Source of the DNA: Thermoproteota archaeon
GTDB taxonomy: Archaea; Korarchaeota; Korarchaeia; Korarchaeales; Korarchaeaceae
Reading direction: 5' to 3'
Assembly: GCA_015521385.1 (NCBI GenBank)
Contig: WAOH01000037.1
Location: forward strand, 1-18,779
DNA length: 18,779 bases
Shown: in pieces, positions 6,419 to 11,462 of the stretch
Layout of the letters: each line of letters opens with the position of its first letter
Position numbering within the stretch: the stretch's first letter is position 1
The notes under the pieces: model-generated
The model's database searches: none
What the model was told of the DNA's origin: nothing
The model's input: only the letters and a program-made list of their open reading frames with translations
Program-made: the position numbers and the translations under genes

Positions 6419-6610
6419 TCAGACGACCCTCAAACCCTTCCATCTCACCTTGTTGGCCCACTCGTACCTTCTCATCCTCTTACTCCTTCCAAAACCGCAC
6501 GCGGCACAGTAGCCCTTTCTGACGTTGTACGAGTGCCGCCCGCACCTCCTGCACCTGATGTGGGTCTTGCCCCTGCTCCTCCTACCCATAGAGGGAGTTC
6601 CCTTCACCAT
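6419..6610 (-). CDS. rpl37e: 50S ribosomal protein L37e
   Basis: A 63-residue basic zinc-ribbon protein of the large ribosomal subunit. The start MVKGTPSMGRRSRGKTHIRC and the block CAACGFGRSKRMRRYEW are near-perfect matches to archaeal L37e. Zinc ligands are C20, C23, C35 and C38. ATG at 6610 (complement) gives the usual family N-terminus MVKGTPS. It sits 22 bases downstream of the Lsm gene on the same strand, an lsm-rpl37e pairing widely conserved in archaea. No promoter is evident between them, so they are one operon. Confidence 0.97.
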   Translation of the reverse strand: MVKGTPSMGRRSRGKTHIRCRRCGRHSYNVRKGYCAACGFGRSKRMRRYEWANKVRWKGLRVV

Positions 6611-6632
6611 GGCCTAACCCTCCCCAACCCGA

Positions 6633-6881
6633 TCACTCCATCTCTATCTTCGGCGTGGATATGGCGATCACGTTGTCTCCCCTTATTAAAACTCTCTTGC
6701 CTATCCTGTTCTGCCTGGTCTCCCCCTCTGGGGTGGTGTATATCTCCTCGGCGTTGTCCAGTATGAGGTTGAGGTGGTTGTCGTAGGCCCTAAGGATCCC
6801 CCTCACGAACACCCCGTTCTTCAGGGATACTAAGATGTTGGTGTTAACGCTCTTCGATAGGTACCTCATGGCGCTGGACAT
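6633..6881 (-). CDS. Lsm (Sm-like archaeal protein)
   Basis: An 82-residue Sm-fold protein that forms a heptameric ring binding U-rich RNA. The Sm1 motif runs through ILVSLKNGVFVRGILRAYDNHLNLILDNAEE (about 16-46), with the diagnostic D-x-H-x-N-L; Sm2 is VLIRGDNVIAIS (64-75), with the IRGD-NV core. The length is normal. ATG at 6881 (complement) is about 45 bases after a TATA-like TATTTAAAA on the minus strand. It leads the transcript with rpl37e. In archaea, Lsm proteins take part in RNA turnover and small RNA binding. Confidence 0.95.
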   Translation of the reverse strand: MSSAMRYLSKSVNTNILVSLKNGVFVRGILRAYDNHLNLILDNAEEIYTTPEGETRQNRIGKRVLIRGDNVIAISTPKIEME

Positions 6882-6924
6882 GTCGGTTCCCCTCGTAGAT
6901 TCATTGAATAAGGGGCCCTTTCCC

Positions 6925-6933
6925 TTTTAAATA
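6925..6933 (-). promoter_or_regulatory. TATA box for lsm-rpl37e
   Basis: TATTTAAAA on the minus strand, with predicted start near 6903 and a leader of about 20 bases to the lsm ATG. It is followed by A- and G-rich sequence. Confidence 0.55.
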
Positions 6934-6934
6934 G

Positions 6935-7085
6935 CTTTTGGATGAGACGCTCCGGACGCGATCCGCCGAGCCCGGTGGATCGTCAGGCCCCCTACAGGGT
7001 AAGTTTCCACCAAAATCACCCCACACCCCCACGTAAAGCGATCGGGGAAAGGAAAGCCCCTTTTCCATGCCCCCAGTCGAGTAGT
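6935..7085. other. Non-coding stretch between lsm and sepF with strong hairpin
   Basis: No credible gene lies between the lsm start and the sepF start (258 bases). Besides the two promoters it contains an 8-bp stem with a 6-base loop: GATCCGCC (6960-6967), loop GAGCCC, GGTGGATC (6974-6981), with one G-U pair on the + strand. GAC before it and GTC after it extend the stem across a 2-base bulge. At about 7043-7066 GGGGAAAGGAAAGCCCC and TTTTCC can form a second hairpin. The TTTAAA core at 7087-7092 is self-complementary and could start transcription leftwards too. It may be a small RNA gene, a long lsm leader, or only spacer. I cannot match it to RNase P RNA, SRP RNA or a clear C/D box RNA. Confidence 0.35.
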
Positions 7086-7095
7086 CTTTAAATAT
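7086..7095 (+). promoter_or_regulatory. TATA box for sepF
   Basis: CTTTAAATAT lies about 50 bases before the TTG at 7140. Initiation at about 7116-7118 leaves a roughly 20-base leader containing the GTGGGGGT purine run. An upstream GTG at 7104 would lie before the expected transcript start. Confidence 0.55.
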
Positions 7096-7139
7096 GTGTT
7101 GAGGTGGGATTATCGAAGCAAGTTCGTGGGGGTTGTACT

Positions 7140-7544
7140 TTGGGTTTCTTCAGGAAGCTCTTCGGAAGAGGAGAGGAGGAATACGAGGAGGAGTATCCCG
7201 AGGAGGGGTACGAGGAGGAGATCGAGTACGAGGACCTGGATTACGAGGTAGAACCCGCGAAGGCCAAGGTCCTCGCCGAGAAAGCGATCACCGTTAAGCC
7301 CATGAGCCTGAGGAACGCGGAGGACGTGGAGCAGGTCCTCAACGAGATAAGCGAGGGTAACATAATCCTCCTAAGGTACGACGATCTCGCCGCCGAGGGG
7401 GAGGACAAGCTCAGGTTCATAATACAGAGGTTGAAGGAGAGGGTGCTGGAGATGGGAGGGGACCTGGTGCTCATAAGGGACAAGGGCTATCCCCCCATTC
7501 TGATAGTCCCCAGGTTCGTGGAGATCTGGCGCAGCCCCGAGTAA
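7140..7544 (+). CDS. sepF: SepF-like cell division protein
   Basis: A 134-residue protein of the SepF (DUF552) family, which anchors FtsZ to the membrane in FtsZ-dividing archaea and bacteria. The N-terminus MGFFRKLFGRG is a short amphipathic, basic helix as in known SepF membrane anchors. It is followed by an acidic, tyrosine- and glutamate-rich linker (about 12-39). The globular domain begins AITVKPMSLRNAEDVEQVL and continues with EGNIILLRYDDL and the C-terminal YPPILIVPRFVEIW, matching the K-P-x-S-x-x-D-A and G-x-x-V-I-L patterns. I chose the TTG at 7140. It puts the membrane helix at the very N-terminus and fits the promoter; the GTG at 7104 would add 12 residues ahead of the helix. The gene stands alone, converging with fttA. 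No ftsZ is in the window. Confidence 0.85.
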   Translation: MGFFRKLFGRGEEEYEEEYPEEGYEEEIEYEDLDYEVEPAKAKVLAEKAITVKPMSLRNAEDVEQVLNEISEGNIILLRYDDLAAEGEDKLRFIIQRLKERVLEMGGDLVLIRDKGYPPILIVPRFVEIWRSPE

Positions 7545-7562
7545 CTCCCTTTTTGGTAGAGG

Positions 7563-9458
7563 TCACGCCAGCTTGAACGTCTCCCCTATGTGGGGGGCGG
7601 AGAACCTCATCCCGCTTATGCTCTTGTGGGCCAGGGGGATGAACGACCTGATCTTGCCCTCCTCGCCGTGCACCAGGAAGACCCTGTGGGGCCTGGGCTC
7701 GACGGTGTTCAGGTAGGTGAGGAGCTGCACCTTATCGGCGTGGGCGGAGAACCCCTCGACCACGTGGACCCTGGCCCTGACCTCGACCGTGACCACCTCG
7801 CCCTCCTCGTTGGGGACCCTGATCTCCCTGGCCCCGTCCCTTATCCTCCTGCCCAGGGTTCCCTCGGCCTGGTAGCTGACCAGCACTATGGAGTTGTCCT
7901 CGTTCGGGGCCATGAGCCTGAGGTACTCCACGCTGGGTCCCCCCGTGAGCATCCCCGACGGGGCTATTATCACCGCCGGCCCTCCCGTGGTAACATCGGG
8001 CCTCTCGTCCGGGCTGCCTATGAAGTTGAAGTGGGGATCGGTGAAGGGGTCCCTGTCCTCCTTGAAGACCCTGTTCCTGACGTAGGAGGAGAGGTAGTCC
8101 GGGTAGGCCGAGTGGATAGCTGTCGAGTCGTATATCATTCCGTCCAGGTAGACAGGTATGTCCGGGAGCACATCCCTCCGGAACCCATCCACCAGGGAGA
8201 GCATGATCTCCTGGGCCCTCCCCACGGCCAGGGCGGGTATGAGGACCTTACCACCCTTCTCGGTCGTCTCCCTGATTATCGAGAAGAGGGTCTCCTCGGC
8301 CTCCCTGAGGCTGGGCAGCACGTCCCTCTCCCCACAGTAGGTGCACTCCATTATGAGGGTCTCAACCCTCGGGAACCTCCTCATGGCCTTATCCAGCAGC
8401 TTGGTATCCCTGTACCTGAAGTCGCCGGTGTACAGGATGTTGTGCCTCGCGCTCTCTATGTTGAGGTGGGCCAGGCTCGATCCGAGTATGTGCCCCGCAT
8501 TGTAGAGGGTCAGCTTTATGTCTGGGGATATGTCGACCGTTTCCCCGTAATCCAGCGTTATCATGTGGTTCATCAGGTTCACCACGTCCCTCCAGGAGAA
8601 GAAGGGGGTTATGCCCATCTTCTGGGAGAGGTTGAGGTAGTCGTAGAGGAGGAGCATTATCAGGTCCCTGGTCGGCTTAGTCAGGTAGACAGGCCCCCTG
8701 TACCCGTACTTGAAGAGGAGGGGCAGGGCTCCCGAGTGATCGAGGTGGGCGTGGGTGACCACCACGGCGTCCAGCTCGTCCAGCCTGAATATGGGGAGGT
8801 CGAACCTCGGGAACGGATTCCTGCCACCGACGCTTATCCCGCTGTCGAGTAGCACGGTGCTCTCATCGGTGTGGACCAGGATGGCGCTCCTGCCCACCTC
8901 CCTGGCCGCTCCTAGGAAGGTGACGAACAGGCCCCTGTCGGCACCCACGGGAGACCTGTATATCCTGGATGAGAGCCTCTTGAGGATCCTCTTCCTCTCA
9001 ACGGACCCGGAGATCAGGATGTTGTAGAAGGTCTCCAGAAACGCCGACTTTATCGTGGGGGCCCTTATTATGATGGGCCTCCAGCCCGTCTCCTTCAAGA
9101 TCTCCAGTATGTTGGAGCCGCCCTTCCCGACGACGTAGCCGGTCCTCTTGGCTATTATGTACACCTCGTTCGTCTCGTGAACGAATTTTATGTCGATTAT
9201 CTCGGCCTTCTGGGGGACCAGCTTCCTTATGAACTCGATGGTGGCGTTCTCGTCCTTCAGGGGCTTGGACGCGAGCACTATTATCTTCTTCTTCAGGGTC
9301 TTCGCCGCGTTGGTGATCGCATCGGGTATGTCCAAGATCTCCCTAGGATTCTCGGCGTACACCACGACGAAGGGCCCTTCCAGCTCGACCTTGGTTATCT
9401 TTGCGTACTGGGAGAGGTACTCCCTCACCCTCCTCTTCAGCTGCTCCACGGGCTGCAA
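7563..9458 (-). CDS. fttA: FttA/aCPSF1, KH and beta-CASP ribonuclease (transcription terminator)
   Basis: This 631-residue protein is the archaeal CPSF73-like nuclease that cleaves nascent RNA and ends transcription. Two N-terminal KH-like domains cover about 1-150, with the GKGG loop at 111-114 (GYVVGKGGSNI). The metallo-beta-lactamase core has HAHLDH at 236-241, the ligand H323 in AGHILGSS and D346 in TGDFRY. The beta-CASP motifs follow: A in MECTY (E371), B in GFSAHAD (H573), C in LVHGE (H597). All catalytic residues are kept and the length is normal. The start is TTG at 9458 (complement), 5 bases after GAGGGTG, which lies inside the end of psmB. It is downstream of psmB by 10 bases and likely in the same transcript. 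It converges with sepF. Confidence 0.95.
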   Translation of the reverse strand: MQPVEQLKRRVREYLSQYAKITKVELEGPFVVVYAENPREILDIPDAITNAAKTLKKKIIVLASKPLKDENATIEFIRKLVPQKAEIIDIKFVHETNEVYIIAKRTGYVVGKGGSNILEILKETGWRPIIIRAPTIKSAFLETFYNILISGSVERKRILKRLSSRIYRSPVGADRGLFVTFLGAAREVGRSAILVHTDESTVLLDSGISVGGRNPFPRFDLPIFRLDELDAVVVTHAHLDHSGALPLLFKYGYRGPVYLTKPTRDLIMLLLYDYLNLSQKMGITPFFSWRDVVNLMNHMITLDYGETVDISPDIKLTLYNAGHILGSSLAHLNIESARHNILYTGDFRYRDTKLLDKAMRRFPRVETLIMECTYCGERDVLPSLREAEETLFSIIRETTEKGGKVLIPALAVGRAQEIMLSLVDGFRRDVLPDIPVYLDGMIYDSTAIHSAYPDYLSSYVRNRVFKEDRDPFTDPHFNFIGSPDERPDVTTGGPAVIIAPSGMLTGGPSVEYLRLMAPNEDNSIVLVSYQAEGTLGRRIRDGAREIRVPNEEGEVVTVEVRARVHVVEGFSAHADKVQLLTYLNTVEPRPHRVFLVHGEEGKIRSFIPLAHKSISGMRFSAPHIGETFKLA

Positions 9459-9468
9459 TCAGACACCC

Positions 9469-10146
9469 TCATCCCGAAAGCTCCTTCCACAGCTCAGCTA
9501 TCTCCTCCCTCGGGAGGAACCTGACACCATCCCCATCTATGACCACGACATCGATTCCATCACCCGTAGCCGAGTCCCTGGAGAGGGCGGCAATCATCCC
9601 GGAGATGACGAGTCTCAGGGCGCTCTCCTCATCCATGTCCGGGGAGTATCCCTCCTCGATGACAGATATGGCAACGGGAGATCCCGAACCGGTGGCCAGG
9701 TAGTCCTCCTCGGTCAGGGTCCCGAAGAAATCGACGTTGAACAGGTGGGGGCCCTCCCTATCGATACCCCCCACTATCAGGTGGGCCATGAGGAAGTAGG
9801 GTCTGTAGTTCCTCAGCATGACCGACAGGAGCTTGGCCATGCCCCTCAAGTTGAGCGGCCTCTCCATGTCCAGCTGGTAGAGCTCCGCCATGGCCCTTAT
9901 CTGATTGACCAGATACTGCCCGTCGGCAACCAGCCCCGAGATTGTGGCGACCGCGTAATCGGTCAGCTTTATCGTCTTCACGGCGCTCTTGCTGGCCACG
10001 AAGGTACCGCTCGTGGCCCTCTTGTCCGAGGCGATGATCACCCCATCCCTGAACTTGACACCGACAGTGGTAGTTCCCTTCAGAAGCCTCTCTAGCTGCT
10101 CAGGGACGTCAGCACGTGCCCCTCCAGTCCTAACATCATGGAACAT
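9469..10146 (-). CDS. psmB: Proteasome beta subunit
   Basis: This is the catalytic beta subunit of the archaeal 20S proteasome. After a propeptide of 24 residues comes the self-cleavage site KG|TTTVGVK, so T25 becomes the N-terminal nucleophile. Mature Asp17 and Lys33 are both present at the right spacing (ASDKR and SAVKTIK). Later features include GSGSPVAISVIEEGYSPD and the SRDSATGDGIDV block, where mature Asp166-like residues lie. I take the ATG at 10146 (complement), preceded by AAGGTGGTTCT, rather than the in-frame TTG at 10197, which would add 17 residues upstream of this Shine-Dalgarno. fttA follows after 10 bases. The opposite strand carries the UPF0179 gene across a shared AT-rich promoter. 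Archaea often have two beta subunits; only one is seen here, and it has a full catalytic set. Confidence 0.96.
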   Translation of the reverse strand: MFHDVRTGGARADVPEQLERLLKGTTTVGVKFRDGVIIASDKRATSGTFVASKSAVKTIKLTDYAVATISGLVADGQYLVNQIRAMAELYQLDMERPLNLRGMAKLLSVMLRNYRPYFLMAHLIVGGIDREGPHLFNVDFFGTLTEEDYLATGSGSPVAISVIEEGYSPDMDEESALRLVISGMIAALSRDSATGDGIDVVVIDGDGVRFLPREEIAELWKELSG

Positions 10147-10199
10147 AGAACCACCTTTGGGCGAGGCTAAGTAGCTATCCCCTTTGAATGGGGGCAATC

Positions 10200-10209
10200 G
10201 AATTAAAAG
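10200..10209. promoter_or_regulatory. Shared promoter core for psmB (-) and UPF0179 (+)
   Basis: GAATTAAAAG reads as AATTAAAAG on the + strand, placing initiation near 10232, 9 bases before the UPF0179 ATG. On the minus strand it reads TTTTAATTC, placing initiation near 10179, about 33 bases before the psmB ATG. Confidence 0.5.
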
Positions 10210-10240
10210 GATTCCGCTGAATCAGCATCGGTGCACTTAA

Positions 10241-10684
10241 ATGAGTGATGAGGAAAGAATGGGGCTAGTACCGTCCTCCCTAGCCAAAAAGGGATTCAAA
10301 TTCACCTTCGAAGGCATATCAGAACCGTGCAGGAGCTGCAAGCTGAGGTCGGCGTGCGTCGACGGGCTGGAGATGGGGAGGGTGTACGAGGTCTTGGAGG
10401 TGAACAGGAAGAAGAGATTTCCCTGCCCGCTGCACGGGGAGGTCACGCTGGTCACCCTAAGGAAGGCTCACATACTCGTTGCCCTCCCCTCCGGACTCAT
10501 AGAGGGCGCCACGATGCAGTACAAGGGTACGGAGTGCGAGGACATATCCTGCAGGAACTACACCTACTGCAAGCCGGAGGGGATCGTGCCAGGGGACAAG
10601 ATAAAGATCGTGAGGGAGGTGGGCCCCCTCTCCGGGTGCCCCAAGGTTGCTGGCTTCAAGATATACGAGGTCGAGGTCAGGTGA
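10241..10684 (+). CDS. UPF0179 family cysteine-rich protein
   Basis: A 147-residue protein matching the archaeal UPF0179 family by CRSCKLRSACVDGLEMGRVYEV (30-51), CPLHGEV, the LIEGATMQYKG stretch, and CEDISCRNYTYCKPEGIVPGDKIKIV. Eight cysteines (C30, C33, C39, C62, C99, C104, C110, C133) suggest a metal or Fe-S site; which metal is unknown, and the family has no firm function. ATG at 10241 is the obvious start, close to the predicted transcript start, so the message has a very short leader. The TGA is 2 bases from the stop of the converging FKBP gene. Divergence from psmB hints at co-regulation with protein turnover, which is inference only. Confidence 0.9.
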   Translation: MSDEERMGLVPSSLAKKGFKFTFEGISEPCRSCKLRSACVDGLEMGRVYEVLEVNRKKRFPCPLHGEVTLVTLRKAHILVALPSGLIEGATMQYKGTECEDISCRNYTYCKPEGIVPGDKIKIVREVGPLSGCPKVAGFKIYEVEVR

Positions 10685-10686
10685 CC

Positions 10687-11430
10687 TCAGCCCTCGGCCT
10701 GGGATTCCTCGGGTAGAGCCTCGCTCTCCGAGCCCTTCTTCGGGATCTCGAATTCCTCCAGGAAGCGAACCTTCTTGACGCTCTTGACGTGCCTCATTAT
10801 CAGGGAGAGGGACCTTATCTTCCTGGAGTAGGCGTCCCTCAGCACGTACGCCTTGGAGGGGAGCTCCACCATGACCACGCCCTCCTCCACCTCCTCGACC
10901 TTGATGTCCTCCAGTGGAACGTCGAAGGAGTCCGCCACTATTGCCCTAACCTTCTCCAGATCGTCCTCTATCTTCCTGACCACCCTGCCCGACACGACCA
11001 GCTCCCTGCCTGCAAGGGGATGGTTGAAGTCCACAGTCACCCTGCCTCCGGTGATGGACTGGATGACCCCCCTCTGCCCATCCACGTAGACCGTCGCGCC
11101 TACCTGGGGCTGGATGCCCTCCCGCTCCAGCCTCTTCACCGAGAACACCCTGATCTTCCCCCTGTCATAGGGTCCGTAGGCCTCCTCAGGGCTCAGCTTA
11201 ACCTCGAAGCTCTCTCCCTCATTCAGCTCCCTGAGAGCCTCCATCACCTTGGGGAACAGGTCAGTCTCCCCGGGTATCACCAGCACGGGCAGGTAGACGG
11301 ATCTCTCCGTGTATATCCCGGACTCCTTGGCCACCTCCTCGACGGTAGTCTGGTAGATCTTGCCCTCCTTGGCGTCCTTTACCGTGATATCCACTAGGAG
11401 GAATGCTTTACCGCTCAAACCCAACACCAA
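10687..11430 (-). CDS. FKBP-type peptidyl-prolyl cis-trans isomerase (long archaeal SlyD-like form)
   Basis: A 247-residue folding catalyst and chaperone. The FKBP half-domain GKAFLLVDITVKDAKEG...YLPVLVIPGETDLFPKVMEAL (8-66) has the family pattern, followed by LSPEEAYGPYD (80-89). The insert-in-flap chaperone domain is about 100-150, with VDFNHPLAGREL (133-144), the signature shared with SlyD and archaeal FKBPs. The C-terminal 90 residues (IVADSFDVPLEDIKVEEVEEG...) form the extra domain of the long archaeal type; the tail is glutamate-rich. The start is TTG at 11430 or GTG at 11427 (complement). A TATA box at about 11450-11458 places transcript start at about the same bases, and no Shine-Dalgarno is seen, so the message is likely leaderless. 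It is cytoplasmic, having no signal peptide. Confidence 0.92.
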   Translation of the reverse strand: MVLGLSGKAFLLVDITVKDAKEGKIYQTTVEEVAKESGIYTERSVYLPVLVIPGETDLFPKVMEALRELNEGESFEVKLSPEEAYGPYDRGKIRVFSVKRLEREGIQPQVGATVYVDGQRGVIQSITGGRVTVDFNHPLAGRELVVSGRVVRKIEDDLEKVRAIVADSFDVPLEDIKVEEVEEGVVMVELPSKAYVLRDAYSRKIRSLSLIMRHVKSVKKVRFLEEFEIPKKGSESEALPEESQAEG

Positions 11431-11449
11431 GGAGAGAAAAGGGTGGTGT

Positions 11450-11458
11450 ATAATAAAT
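11450..11458 (-). promoter_or_regulatory. TATA box for the FKBP gene
   Basis: ATTTATTAT on the minus strand lies in the 32-base gap after rtcB. The expected start about 25 bases on falls at the TTG/GTG start codons, which indicates leaderless translation. Confidence 0.55.
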
Positions 11459-11462
11459 TCAC

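Noticed and set aside
7043..7066. GGGGAAAGGAAAGCCCC as part of an RNase P RNA
   Set aside because: It is only loosely like the conserved GAGGAAAG region; the gap is too short for the RNA and no partner conserved region is seen.
7590..8852. 420-codon + strand frame opposite fttA
   Set aside because: GC-rich codon use leaves long antisense frames; the peptide is low-complexity (H, P, V, G rich) and fttA on the other strand has full motifs.
9190..10095. 301-codon + strand frame opposite fttA and psmB
   Set aside because: It overlaps two certain genes, with no ribosome site or recognisable domain.
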